From the NCBI RefSeq assembly GCF_018812025.1, contig NC_063044.1, forward strand, positions 41,905,243-41,969,242: 64,000 bases of DNA, written 5' to 3'. This document shows positions 1 through 12,190 of this stretch, piece by piece. The position numbers were made by a program, and so were the translations under genes. The number at the start of each line of letters is the position of its first letter. Positions within the stretch are counted from its first letter, which is position 1. The DNA comes from Megalobrama amblycephala. Its lineage: Eukaryota; Chordata; Actinopteri; Cypriniformes; Xenocyprididae. A model generated the notes under the pieces. That model ran no database searches. It was not told the DNA's origin and was given only the letters and a program-made list of their open reading frames with translations.

Positions 1-525
1 ATGAGGGCACATGAATTTGTAATAATAAAAATAATAATGATGATGATGATGATAATGATAATGTGCCTGGATAAATCTTTTGAAATAAATACTGCAAAAA
101 AAAAAGAAAAAAAGAATAATACCTTTTGATTTTATGGTGACTTTAAAAAGGAAATGTGCCCAGTTTCAATGCTGTTCTCCTTCAATTCATAATTTTTGAT
201 GAATAAATGCTACCATGATTGATACAAAATGTACACAAACATCTCTTGAATGAAGGTTTACCACCTGCTTTCATAGAAATACCAAACAGCACAAGTTTTG
301 TCAATAATTTGCAATTCATAATAAGCCTAATTTGCATAAGAGGTGTGGTTGTGCTGAATTTAAATACACAGTTTAAATTTAAATACTCACTATAAGGTGC
401 TGTTTTGACGTATTTAACATCTGGTTAAATTGGTGGTTGGTAAATAAGAGACAGGTTTTGCTCTAAAATGCCGAATTAGTGGGACAAAAGATGACAAAAT
501 CGGGCTGTCGAAAGTTGAAAAGTAA

Positions 526-594
<69 letters not shown>

Positions 595-1689
595 TGCTTT
601 GTAATATAGTGGAACACCTCTCAGTTCTTCACCTACAGTATGCACTTCTGCAACCTAAATGAGATAGTTTTCTATCTGTGGCACTTGTGAATGCTAAAAA
701 AAACCATAAACATGAAAAATAATATAAAACATTTGCTCTATGATGAGATGGATTTTCCTCCCATCAAGAAATAGCACAACACAGCAGTCTGATTACTTTG
801 ACTTGAGGCAAGTTTGTGTGTCTCCCTCATTAGTGCACAGAGAGTCCACCGGGGTTTTGCACCATGTTAATCACCTCCTGGATGCAATATGGATTCCACT
901 CTCAAGCCCTTATTTCAGAGCACTGTTTTGACCAGGGCCTGGAGCAAATCACCTGCTATAATTGTGATCAATGGGCCATGTCAACCTATTTCACAGACAA
1001 GTGCTTCTCTTGGTGGCTGGGGTCAATGGCACAAATAGCAATAATTTACATAGCCAATACTGAAAGTTGCAGAATCACCACGAACAACTTACCTAATACA
1101 AGAGATTAAATCTTGCAGAGCAAGAGCATTTGAAAGCTTTTAGGAAGGACACTTAGCACAGTGGCTCCCAGACAGCACTGGGACCTGTGCACAAGCCTTT
1201 AAAGGAGATATATTGTCAATTTACTGAGAACAGAGTAAGCCTATAAAATCTTGTGCGGCAACGGTTATTAGGTAGTATTTCTGACTGCACTCTACAATCT
1301 CACCACTGATGCTACAGATTTACCATTAGCAATCCAGGTCTCACACATAGACAGTTAGTGTTTTTGCATGATTTTAATGTTCATTCTGGTGCAGTGGTGT
1401 ATGGGACATCCCCACAGCCCTTGCAAGTGGGCACACTGACCCCTCAACTCAGGTTTTTCTGTCTGCAGGTGTCTTGCAAAGGAAGTCGCATCTTAAGGTT
1501 ATATCCTACTACAAAAAATGCATTCACACAGACATGTAAATGTGCCATTAAATGCATTTATAGAAGAACCCCAACTGCAGTGTGACTGCCAGATTTAACC
1601 TTTTGTTTTAATGACAGAAATCTAGAATTGTTGGAAGAAAACATCTCAGCTGAGCACAAAAGGCAAAATAACTGTGGAAGATATGGAAA
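1..1689. other. Non-coding flank with simple repeats
   Basis: No gene seen. Contains a GAT/AAT triplet run at about 39-63 and a (GA)n tract at 530-592, which makes a spurious poly-Leu/Ser frame on the minus strand. Confidence 0.7.
530..592. repeat. (GA)n microsatellite
   Basis: Uninterrupted AG dinucleotides for about 62 nt. Confidence 0.98.
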
Positions 1690-3060
1690 CCCTTTTTCCT
1701 CCCTATATGAAAGAAAATGTCATAATTATGATGTAAAAAGTTAAAATTATGAAATACTGTCATAATTATTAGATAAAAAGGTGTAATTATGAGACTTATA
1801 AGACAAAACAATGACATGAAAATTCTAAATTATGAGCTAAAATGTCATAGTTGTGACATAAAAAGTCAAAATGATGACATACCAACTCAATTATAAAATA
1901 GTCTAAATTACGACGTTGAAAATGAGATAAAACTATTATGACATAAAAGGTCAAAATTATGAAATTGTCATAATTGCGACAAAATGTAAAGGTTATGATA
2001 TAAAAAGTCATGACAAAGTTGAAATTATGAGGTAGAGTCATAGTTTTGACTTAAAAAGTCATAGTTGACAAAAAGACAAAAAATATGAGATAAAAAGGCA
2101 TAATTATGAGATAAAATGTCAAAATTTAAATAAAACGTCATAGCTGACATAAAAAGTGAAAATTGAGATAAAGACATTTATGACAGTCAAATCTATGAGA
2201 TAAAAGTCAGTTATACATAAAGTCAAAATGATGATATACCAAGTCAATTATAAAATAGTCTAAATTAAGACAAGTTAAAAATAAGATAAAGATAAAACAA
2301 TTATGACATAAAAAGTCGTAATTATGACAAAATGTAAAAAAAATGACATACAGTAAAAAGACATGACAACGTTGAAATTATGAGGTAGAGTCATAGTTTT
2401 GACTTAAGTCATAGTTGACAAAATGACAATTATGAGATACAATGTCAAAATTGACATTAAAAAGTCAAAGCTGACAAAAAAGAGAAAATTATGTAATAAA
2501 GACATGTATGACAAAGTCAAAATTATGAGACAAAATGTCATAGTTATGACATAAGTCAAAATGATGACATACTGAGTAAATTACAAAATAGTTGAAAATA
2601 AGATAAAACAATTATGACATAAAAAGTCAAAGTTTTGAAATAGCTATAATTGTGAAAAAATGTAAAAAATGATGATATAAAAAGACATGACAAAGTTGAA
2701 ATTATTAGTTAAAGTCATAGTTTTGACTTAAAAAGTCATATTTGACAAAAAGAAAAAATTATGAGATAAAAAGGCATAATTATGAGATAAAATGTCAAAA
2801 TTAAGATAAAAAGTCATAGCTGACATAAAACGCGAAAATTATGAGATAAAAATCACAGTAATGACATAAAAAGTCAAAGTTATGAAATACCAAGTCAATT
2901 ATGAAATACAAATTCTAAATTACGACATAAAAGTTGAAATTGAGAAAAAAAACAACAACTATGACATTGAAATAAACTTTCTCAAGGTGATTTATAGCAT
3001 AAAAAAGTTGTAATTAAGAGATAAAATGATAATTAAATAAAAATGTCATTATTTAAATAT
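1690..3060. repeat. AT-rich degenerate tandem repeat
   Basis: About 1.35 kb built from variants of short words such as GTCATAATTATGA, AAAAAGTCAAA and GATAAAATGTC, repeating every 20-45 nt with much drift. Longer segments recur: the stretch ending in the gaggtagagtcatagttttgac word occurs near 2025-2050 and near 2380-2405, with a third diverged copy near 2700. The central word is close to a perfect palindrome. G and C are nearly confined to GTC/GAC steps. No gene. Confidence 0.85.
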
Positions 3061-3600
3061 TTGAACAACATTGTCAAACAATTTCAGGAACAATAGAACA
3101 TAATAAACAATATTCAGATAATATATAAATATAAACCATGAAATGTCAAAAGAGCTGTTTTAAACCTTGACTATTCCCAAACACATACATATTCTCAACA
3201 TAACAAATGATCTTATTGTTGTTTGGTTTCATGTGCTTCCTTTTTAGTATTCATCACCTATTGTTTCTGCAAGGACTTCTGCAGTCTGATTGCACATCAC
3301 AACCTAAGGAAAAAATCCAGTCAAAATCCATTGAACACAAACTGTTTGCAGTGCAGTTTCTATTTGCAGCCCGCCTGAATGTGAATCACAAGGAGATTGT
3401 GCTTCTGTTTCTAGAAGGGACCAGCTCATAACAGCCTGTTTGTGATTGCCATTCAAACACAACTTAATCAATTTACATTAAATATGTATGTCGGACTGTT
3501 CAAAAACATTAATTAGGGTTCATTAACCATTAATAAAACACAATAAACTATTGTATTGTAATACAATACAATAATGCAACACAATAAATTGCTGTATTTC
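3060..3600. other. Non-coding stretch
   Basis: AT-rich; no gene or clear repeat recognised beyond a short ACAATA-rich run near 3555-3585. Confidence 0.6.
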
Positions 3601-3619
3601 ATTACATGGAGAATAAAAT

Positions 3620-3883
3620 GTATCGTTTACACAAAAAATGAACATTTTGCCACCATTTACTCACCATCAAGCCAAATTGATAATGTTTACAATGATACTT
3701 TCAGATCATTCCATCACCTGGTTCCAAAGTCTGGTCCATTTTTAATAAATGGAGATCAGCTTGGACATTCTGCTAAATATCTCTTTTTGTGTTCCACAGT
3801 AGAATGAAAATCGACTTTGAAAAAGGTTTGCACCAACATGATGGGGAGTAAATGATTCTGTTTTTGTTGACTGGCCCTTTAAG
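3620..3883. mobile_element. Degraded inverted-repeat MITE relic
   Basis: The left arm carries the family words CACAAAAAATGAA and ATTTACTCACCATCA. The right arm carries GGGGAGTAAATGATTCTG and ends near GGCCCTTTAAG. These are diverged forms of the arms of the family seen intact at 16819-17790. About 260 bp. Non-autonomous, no ORF. Confidence 0.6.
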
Positions 3884-5146
3884 AACAGCATTATAACTAT
3901 ATTCTCTTGCTTTCACGCTCCTGAAAGTAGTTGGACCTCAAGGAAATGCGCAAAGCAGCAAAAGAAAACTAAACTGCATCTTGTAAACCAACATAAAATG
4001 ATCAATAAACATTAATAGTTGCCTTTCCGAGCAAGCTAACGCGCGGCATATAAAGAAGCGAAGATGTGCAAATATGCTCACACCATCTGCAAATCAGGCC
4101 TTAATGCGATGATAGTTTCTAATCATTATCCATGACCTCAGCCGTCAAAGACAACCCAGTTAGTTTTATTTGCACAGGGCCAGGCACATATCATTAGAAG
4201 AGTCATTTCCAGTCTGGCTGACTGTGGCTCTCTGATAGATGACATCAATGAGCGGCGATTCTCATTTCTCTGCCATTTTGTTTGGATTCAATTTAGTCAG
4301 AGCCCACAGTAGATGACACTCTGGTTTGGGCCTGGAAGCGCCCGGTTTCCAAGAGTGTCAGAGAAGCAGATGCTATAAATGAACATGAGAGCGCATTAAA
4401 AAAAGGAAGCTATTGAGAGAGTGTTGAAATCTTCATCACACCTGCCTAGCAATTATCATTTTTATGAGAATGTAAAAAAATAAATAAAATAAACCTCAAG
4501 ATGAAGATTTTCAAAGACACAAGTTGGCACACAAGACTCGTGCAGAAAAAAAGAAAAGAAGATAATCAAATTTAATTGCATATTAATTATGCATTATAAA
4601 TATTTTATTCACGATAAACCACGGCTATGACCGCTTCATCCAACATTTCTGTGTATTACTACACAACACCCTTAGCATCCACTCTTAGCAACGTAAACTG
4701 TATGTTCTCATTGCTATTGTTCATTGAAGCTTACTGTATTATGTAGAACTAGAAGAGTATTTTGAGAAAGAGATTGATTGAGCGAGTTTTAATTTTTTTT
4801 GTTTAAATGTCCGATGTATTATCTTGTCCTTTTAACAGTTAAGGGGTTTTCCCGTGACTGACAGCACTAGTCAAAGCATTTGTCAGTTGCGTCTTGTTCA
4901 GTGTTCACAACAATTCAGTCTTTTCAATGTAAAAGTCTTCGCTACTGACTGACACACTCATAAAGACAGTCTTTGTCGCCATCTAATGGTGTAATAATGT
5001 AACTTCTGTTGCTGTTCACGGTCAGGGACTATTTTTTTCGGCAGAAGGAAGGCTTTTAGTGATTTTACTTCATGAAAGTTGCATTGATACATATTTTTGA
5101 CTTTAATATTTGTATTGTGTGGTAACTGTTTTATAAAAGCAATAAG
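3884..5146. other. Non-coding, apparently unique sequence
   Basis: No gene. The part at about 4050-4400 has balanced composition and no repeat words, so it could be conserved non-coding DNA; this cannot be judged from one sequence. Confidence 0.5.
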
Positions 5147-5261
5147 GTACTCGAGGCTAGTGCTGTATCGTGAATAAGTCACGGCTGAAGGGGCTTCGCG
5201 TCGTGCCTAACAACGCTCTTCAACCGTGACTTATTCACAATACAGCACAGCCTCTCGTACC
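5147..5261. repeat. Long inverted repeat (hairpin), MITE-like
   Basis: Arms of about 43 nt (5147-5190 and 5218-5261) share TGAATAAGTCACGG against CCGTGACTTATTCA with few mismatches, around a GC-rich loop. Weaker pairing seems to continue outward (GCAATAAGGTAC against GTACCTAATTGC). It looks like the core of a small palindromic transposon. Confidence 0.75.
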
Positions 5262-7340
5262 TAATTGCTTACTTATATAATTACATATGCACTGCACATT
5301 ATCATTTCTTTGTATTAATGTAACAGTGTGCTGAAAGGTGATTTTAATCTGTGATATTGCTAAGGAATCTATTTGGATGATGCCAAAAGCAAGCAACCAG
5401 CCACCAAAATTGATCTGTGCTGGAAGACATACACAGAACAAAATGAAACGGTGTGTGTTGTCTTGCGCATGAACGTCTAAAATATTCCACAGCGTTGAAG
5501 ACAGCCGAATAAATCTGGGATTTCTGCCAGTCAGAGGAAATTACCAAATGCCAGTTGGAGCAGCCGGTCCAGTTAATGATCACCTACTCAGTCTTGATCA
5601 AACTCCTGCACTTCAACCATCACTGATAACCATTAAATGACTATAAAATAAGGAGCACTGATAAATAGACTACAAACCTCTGGAGAAAACGGCATTGTAA
5701 GCGAATCGACCTAAAATTGTTTTTAATACCAACTGTGTGGGCGGCTCATCCGTAATATATGAGGAAAGCTTTATGACACCCTAATAATTTTTTACAGTGA
5801 AGTGTTCAGCCATCTCACAGAGAGAGACAAGCCAGACTAGATAAATTACTGGCAATTTCCAAGATGACGTTCTGAGATAAAGGATCCTGTGTGTTGTTGT
5901 AAGTGTCATTAAACTATCCATCAAAGAGCCAAACCACCCTCGCTGCCCACAAACCATTTACTATTGCACTAAAGTGTTATCAGTTGAAACGCCTGATGTT
6001 TTCTTTTATTTATTTAATTATTGTCATTTTTGTGTCTTTTATCTCTAGACGAAAAAAGGTTCAGCTTGACTTATGCTAATCAGGTTTTAAGTTCTCTATC
6101 TTTTTTTAGAAAACCAAAAAAATTCTAATTTTAGCAAAAAAACAGAATCATCTCTAATTGAAGCGGAAATAGTCATTTCTCCGCTGTCTGTAAACTTCAC
6201 ATATAATGTGGGGCTAAAAATGAAGGTGTATGCTGGCAGGTCTCTGGACAGGAATATCTGTAAATATCACTGCCTGCTGAGTTTCCTGCTGACTACTGCC
6301 AATACAGACTGGGTGACAATTACCAGCTTCCAGAGAAAGGCTCAACCAAGACTCTGGGCTGATGACCAAAAGGGTGACATTTCTAACCCATGTCCTCCTT
6401 TGGTGAGCAAACATTAGTGATCGATGGATCAAAACGGCTCTGATTTAAACAACACAGGGAAAATGTCAGTAACAATTAGCTGATTCAGTCATTGGCAGGC
6501 AAAGTAACCTGCTGTTCAATGGCCTTTCCTGGGCAACTGATATTACCTTTCCCATAATAAAGAAGAGATAGCAACGTTTATGCCTCTAGAACACCGCTAA
6601 TGGTAAATACACTTCGGTCGAAACTGTCAAATTTTCCACTTGCAAAGGTTTGAAGCAAAAAAAAAAAAGAGGGTGAGAAAATTTCCTCCAGCCTTTGAGG
6701 CTGGGAATGATGCATGCAAGCAAGGACCCTGATCTTATTACTGTTGAATGATTGCCCGAATCCGAATTCAGAGGAATGAACAGTCGTACAATGGTGATTG
6801 GAGCTTAGAGAGAAATGGTTCAGCCCTGTGCAAAAGGTAACACAAAGAGCACACATCTAAAATACCCCATTCCTTTCCACGAGAAGGACTTAACCTGCAG
6901 ATTGGATTATTTCATTTGAAGAGAGCCAGACATTTTTTCATGCCATTGATTGGTAACCTTGTCATGATTGGGATTAATCTTTAAACATAAATAAGAATTG
7001 AAATCACTTGTATAGAGTTGGCTGCAAAAACAAACAGTCGCATTTTTCATTTAGTAGAAAAGAACGTGTGTAAATACAAGTACAGATGGTTTACTCATCT
7101 GGCTTTTAGGTTTTCTGACGTTTTTAATTTTTAATTTGGTTTTAATGTGTTCCTTTGAAGGGTCACCCTGCAGTGTCGCTACTGCAAAAGAGTAAAACAG
7201 CTAGGTTATATCTGGCTTTTTAGTTTATTGTTGATGTAGCAAACTATTTTAATATTAAGTCCATTTGATGCATGACTAAAAGATTAGTGTGTCTTTTATA
7301 AAGGAGCAGCATTCAGCACCATGGACAGGGGCATGGCGCT
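5262..7340. other. Non-coding flank
   Basis: No coding gene or clear transposon recognised. The RE1 site near its right end is listed separately. Confidence 0.55.
7312..7332 (+). promoter_or_regulatory. Candidate RE1/NRSE (REST-binding) site
   Basis: The 21-nt site begins TTCAGCACCATGGACAG, and 19 of 21 positions agree with the canonical REST motif. The differences are G for C at motif positions 18 and 20. Both half-sites are present at canonical spacing. It lies in non-repetitive-looking sequence 5,308 nt upstream of the hs3st2 ATG, in the same orientation as the gene, next to but outside an inverted-repeat transposon. REST represses neuronal genes in non-neural cells, and HS3ST2 is mainly a brain-expressed isoform. 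The link to hs3st2 is inference. Confidence 0.75.
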
Positions 7341-7369
7341 TAAATGAGTATGTTATTATTTTAAAAATA

Positions 7370-7757
7370 GTTGAACCAAACATGAAAATTCTCTCATTTA
7401 CTTACCTTCATGTTGTTCCAAGCCTCTCTGGAACACAAAATATGATATTTTTAAGAGTTTTTGTTGGAACCATTATGTGGACAAAAAAATCAACAACACA
7501 GAATAAATACAGGCATATAGCTTTGGAACAACAAAGCTATGGTGAATAAATGATGATAGATATTTTGACAGAATAGAGTATTTTCAATTTTTGAACAAAA
7601 AATAAGATATTTTGACAAATATTTCAGTGTTTTTGTCCATATAATGGAAGTCAACTGTAGCTAAAACTCTTTGGTTATCAAAATCCTTTAAACTGGGGGA
7701 GAGAATGAGTAAATCTTGACATAATCTTTATTTTTGGGTGAACTATCCCTTTATATG
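7370..7757. mobile_element. Inverted-repeat MITE (AAAGGGATAGTTCACC family)
   Basis: The left arm has ATGAAAATTCTCTCATTTAC and ATGTTGTTCCAAGC. The right arm ends TTTTTGGGTGAACTATCCCTTTA near 7752. Both are the arm words of the family seen at 16819-17790, 27836-27897 and 48587-49242. The left terminus is eroded. No ORF. Confidence 0.7.
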
Positions 7758-9299
7758 CATAAGAAATTTCAGTGTTTTACCTTTCTTGCCAATTTAATCA
7801 CTAAAGAAAGAACTAAGAAGAAAGTGGTGGTTGTATTGGAACATGTAATGGAAAATACAGAGTAGAATACAAAAACATATTAAATAAACACCCAGATGTG
7901 TCATTCCAGGATATAACCAGGTAATTGAAAATCATTTTGAAATGGCACTCCATTCCTCTGGAAATATTACATCCAGCAGAGTTTGAAATTGTTCCACTAA
8001 AAATTAAACAACTCCTTATAGGCTGACCGCACTTTGACCTGGGTTATTTCAGATGATATCTCGCAGCACTAACCTCTGCAGCCAATAACATTTCTATATA
8101 TTGTAGGGAACTCTCACGATCGCATTCAGAGATATCAGGAATGAGACTCAGAGCTTGGCGGAATGAAAAGGTTAATGAAGCCCCATGCTTAATTGTATCA
8201 ATGTCATCTGGGCCAATGCTGTTGACCCAATTGATCCACGGTCTCTGATCACATTTCACTAAAAGCGGATTCAGAGTCACAGCAAGGGTGGCTGATTAGC
8301 AAGACAGACTCTCTGGTGCCCCACTAATTGGGAAAATTGTCTACAGATAGACAATCTCTCTGTAAACCCCATGCTTTCACTGAAAAGAATAGTCCCGTAG
8401 CTTGCACTACTATATTTACATGCTACGCCCTCTGAGGCAAAGATATTCTTAATGTAAAATAAAAGTAAATACACCTTTAAAAAAAAAAAAACATCGCAAG
8501 GCATATTTTTCACTGAACAACTGATAATCCCAATATGTTATTTAGGGGTACAGTGCTTATTTCGTGGTGTCAACATTTGTATAAATATAATCTGCACATT
8601 CAGTATTTTGTGGGAAATGTCAAACCGACACTAAACAAGATTTGCTGACTGAAATGCTCTTGTTCTCTTGAGCAATCCATGACTACAACATACAAGCCTT
8701 TGGAGATGGCAGAGGTTAGAAATTATTTAGTTGCCTGTAAGAAGAAGTACAGGCCACTTAGGATTATATCCAATAAATGCAGGCAACATTAATAATGAGA
8801 ATGTGTTTATCACCTTTTGCCTCCTACTCCACACTGGACATTAAAATCCTCCACTCTGAGAGGATGATAGTAATCGTAGGGATTTCACCTGTGCAAATCA
8901 TAGCCTTTTTGAAATTGTCTCTCTCTCTAAAAGAGAAATAAGACCTGTCAACATTAATGTTCCTCTAGACAAACACATTGAAATAAAGCTCTGAAGCAGA
9001 TTAGTGAATGAGGATTAAGGGTCTGTTTGTCTTGATAATTGTCTTTAGGAAATATTAAAACAAACGATTTTGCACCTTTGACCTTATTTAACCTTCCAAA
9101 AGAGGTTGATATCTCCAAACAACAACAAGAGAGTATTTTCAATCAAAACTTTATTTACAGATGCTTAAATCTAGATTTAGTATGTAAATTTACTAAAATG
9201 AACACATACAGTAGGATCCAAAAGTCTTTTTCTCACCTAGGTTGTGCTTGTACTATTTTTTGGTAAATGCAAAGGCCTTTTCACATGTAAACTGAAATA
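7758..9299. other. Non-coding flank
   Basis: No gene or clear repeat recognised. Composition is ordinary for the window. Confidence 0.55.
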
Positions 9300-9512
9300 A
9301 ATAAGCCTCAGACTGAAGGAAACGTAAATTCATGCCAATATAGTAGAGGGCGCAGCTCAAACAAAAAATAAAATAACTTGCATTACTTATTTGAAAAAAG
9401 TAACTCAGATATTTTGTTGTAAATTTAAAAGCAATGTGTTACTTTACTAATTACTTGATTAGAAAAAGTAATCTGTTTACGTAACTTGAGTTACTTGTAA
9501 AGCGCTACCCCC
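9300..9512 (-). mobile_element. Truncated hAT-like element (same family as 51412-52308)
   Basis: Contains AAGTAACTCAGATATTTTG and TTACTTATTTGAAAAAAGTA, reverse complements of the left arm of the full copy, plus AGTAGAGGGCGC, present in inverse sense at 52012-52025. It ends at AAGCGCTACCCCCC, in place of a complete terminus. Confidence 0.7.
9340..9353 (+). promoter_or_regulatory. CTCF-like motif inside hAT relic
   Basis: ATAGTAGAGGGCGC matches the CTCF core CCASYAGRKGGCRS at 12 of 14 positions, plus strand. Confidence 0.3.
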
Positions 9513-9559
9513 CACACTGATTATTAGCATAACAATTTTAAGGGAAAAGATGGATTGGA

Positions 9560-9750
9560 TAATCGGTAACACTTTATTTTACAGTGTTCTTGTTACATAC
9601 TAATGCAATAACAGTAAATTATGAATAAATACATGCAACTAATCCTAAAACAAACTCTACTCTTATCCCTAACCCTATTTATGTACATGCTATTGATTAC
9701 TGTTACTCGGTTCTCAACTGTATAAATACACCATAACAAGGACACTTTAT
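9560..9750. repeat. Possible dispersed-repeat fragment
   Basis: Begins GGTAACACTTTATTTTACAG, a word I recall as common at the edges of fish dispersed repeats. No partner copy in this window, so weakly supported. Confidence 0.3.
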
Positions 9751-9828
9751 AATTGGGTTCAAATAATAATAGTGTAAAATAGTGTAAAAAAAGTGAAACC
9801 GAGTATTAACATGAATTAATGATTTGCC

Positions 9829-11535
9829 TAAAGGGGTGGTTCACTGTTTTTTTTTTTTCTAGGCTTGATTGTGTTTGTGGGCGCAGTTTAACATGTCTTA
9901 ATGCTTAGTTTTTTTTTTTTTTTAAATGCCTTATTTTTCATGTTTTACCTTTATTCTACACCTGTGTTTCCATTGTCATTTGAATGGCCGGTTTGACTTC
10001 CTGATTCTATGATACCACTCCCTCCGAAATACGCAGTGTATTGTGATTCGCTGAAGCGTCTGGAAACACCTTTCCAATTACCATTAGTTGTTGCGTGGAA
10101 ATGTAAATAATGGCATCAATATTGCCGTATTGAGCCCGAATCAGACCCAGATAGCAGTAATGATGAAGAGGGTCAAGCAGAATCTCTGCAAGCACAGCTT
10201 TTAATGGACGTTTCTGAATGGTAAGTATTTCCATTTGTATTTGTGTCAAAGTGTTTAGATATGCTGACACTTGTAAATGTTACTGCTGTTTATGTTAGCT
10301 ATCAATATACAGTTAAATTCTGATTAAAGCTTTACTGTAGCTGAATACATGACTGAGTACTAGCATTATTGTAAAGGTATCGTTTACTTTATAGCATGAA
10401 CATCTGTTTGTCTATGAACATAGAAGTTTGTTGGTGATTGTTGGAGAAGTATGCAATAGAATTTAGCTAACTGGCTAGCAAAGAAAAAGCGCATTGGTCT
10501 TTTTTTACGTCCTCGATGCAACCAAAAATAGCAACATAATACATTTAAAAGACATGTACAAACAATAAAGCGTACTTACAGTTAGGGGCCCATAAACAGC
10601 AGCTTCTGCTTTTAAAGTGGGAACTGCTTCATCTTTCAGTAATAGCCTTTGTGCAAATCCAGCATTGAACTCGTGTAGATTCTGGAAGCTATCGTCAGCA
10701 CCGCATCCAGTGTAGACAATATGACAGATTATAATGTGTTATATTATCTTTTGACGCGTCGCGCGTCCGGTGTAGACAACTCTTCCGCTTCCATAATGCC
10801 ACGTGACATGGCCTCGCCCACTTTGTTGCATGTTCCCGTGGACAGGGTTTATGTTATGCTGCGTTCCAGGCAGGTTTTTGAGCCCGTAAGTCACGACTTC
10901 AAATCACAACTCACGACTTTGTAGCGTTCCAGGAAAGTCACGCCAAAATGCCTAAAAGTGTAAACAAACCAACATGGCGGACCGTACGGGGCTTATGCTC
11001 ATTAACAATTATTTCTATCGCCAAAGGTGCTTACTCCTTGCTTATTTGAGGGAAACGGAGGAGGAAAACGGCGCATAAGGCAAGAGAAGCGGTTATACCT
11101 TTTATTTTACCGTACACTTGCATAAACACCGCATCCGTAGGGGCTGCCATTGATGTTTCGCGGGCTATGTGACGTCAGAACCCGTAACTGGGAGTACATC
11201 CATCTAGTACGAGTTCACGGGTGGGAAGTCACGGCTTTGACTGCTGTTCCAGTGCACTTTCACGGGTAGAAGGTCGTAAAAACACGGGTTACGGGTTGCC
11301 TGGAACGCGGCATTAATTCCAGGGTTTATGATGTCACCAACCCGGGAAGAAGCTTGTTGTAGTCCAAACTGGTCGTAATTGTAGGCATTAAACTGCCATA
11401 CCTTTAAAAGACAATATCTCCGTTTGCTTTGAACTTTCAGCACTGTAACTTTGCAGATACTATTTATGCTCAAGCAGCAACATTACACACTAACTAAGGT
11501 TAAAAAAGTGAAATCGCAATGAACCACCCCTTTAA
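9829..11535. mobile_element. Non-autonomous DNA transposon with nested insertion
   Basis: Terminal inverted repeats TAAAGGGGTGGTTCA (from 9829) and TGAACCACCCCTTTA (11520-11534). It is interrupted by a separate element at 10854-11319. No transposase remains. Confidence 0.65.
10854..11319 (+). mobile_element. Small DNA element, copy A (GCTGCGTTCCAGG termini)
   Basis: Ends ATGCTGCGTTCCAGGCA and TGCCTGGAACGCGGCAT. An 11-bp direct repeat, CAGGGTTTATG, flanks it at 10843-10853 and 11320-11330, and removing the insert leaves continuous host sequence. An inverted copy (B) is at 25565-26742. Internal words (AACATGGCGGACCGTACGGG, GGGCTATGTGACGTCAGAAC) are shared. Confidence 0.75.
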
Positions 11536-12039
11536 CATTTAGTATGCCCCCACTGTTTATTCATTCATTTAACTAGAATAAGTTGAAATAACCAATCATG
11601 TGAACATGTAGCCAATAGATGCATCTTTTTCTGAGCAAAAGTAAAGTCAGTCTAGAAATTTGAGGCTGAAATAATGAACAAAAACACTTTTTACTTACGT
11701 TTTAAAGACAGCAATCAGACTTGTTTTTCTTGCAATATTAGGAAACTGAATTTGTGCAAATAGCATCCTCTTAACACTTCTGGTCTGAGAATCTCATAAA
11801 TTATAGTTTTAAGAGGAGAGTTGTTTACTTTCGGGTCTAAGAGAAGTAATTTTGTAAAACTATTAACATAATTTAATATAATTGAAGAATCGATTAAGAT
11901 TCCAATCCATGGTTGCAAGCAATTCGTTTAGACACGGGGCAAATGAGAATTTAAGCAGAATAATGGCACTTAGTGTAATGGCACACGCAGCTGGGCAGTA
12001 CTCCTTTAAAAAGACAAACGCACGAGGAATATGAAAATA
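11536..12039. other. hs3st2 upstream flank
   Basis: AT-rich, no repeat or gene recognised; leads into the probable promoter. Confidence 0.5.
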
Positions 12040-12052
12040 TGACGTGACGTCA
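12040..12052 (+). promoter_or_regulatory. Palindromic CRE with overlapping half-site
   Basis: TGACGTCA at 12045-12052 is a full palindromic cAMP-response element. It is preceded by an overlapping TGACGT at 12040-12045. It sits about 570 nt upstream of the hs3st2 ATG and 10 nt before a TATA-like sequence, a spacing usual for CREB/ATF-regulated promoters. Binding is not shown by sequence alone. Confidence 0.55.
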
Positions 12053-12061
12053 GGCGTCGTC

Positions 12062-12070
12062 TTTAAATAT
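12062..12070 (+). promoter_or_regulatory. TATA-like box, probable hs3st2 core promoter
   Basis: TTTAAATAT lies just after the CRE and before a more GC-rich stretch (about 12072-12180) rich in CpG. If used, transcription would start near 12095 and give a 5' UTR of about 525 nt. An upstream non-coding exon or another start site cannot be excluded. Confidence 0.4.
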
Positions 12071-12129
12071 TGATCTCGAGCGCTTGACTGCCGCAAAGCC
12101 GCTCTTGAGAACTTTAGAAAGACACAAAC

Positions 12130-12138
12130 ATGAGCTGA
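12130..12138 (+). other. Minimal uORF (Met-Ser-stop)
   Basis: ATG AGC TGA lies in the predicted 5' UTR of hs3st2. Such start-stop-like elements can hold back scanning ribosomes. It depends on transcription starting upstream of it. Confidence 0.35.
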
Positions 12139-12190
12139 ACGGAGAGGGGGAGAGCGCTGCGCGGCTTCGCGTTGGGAACTTGGGAGCAAA

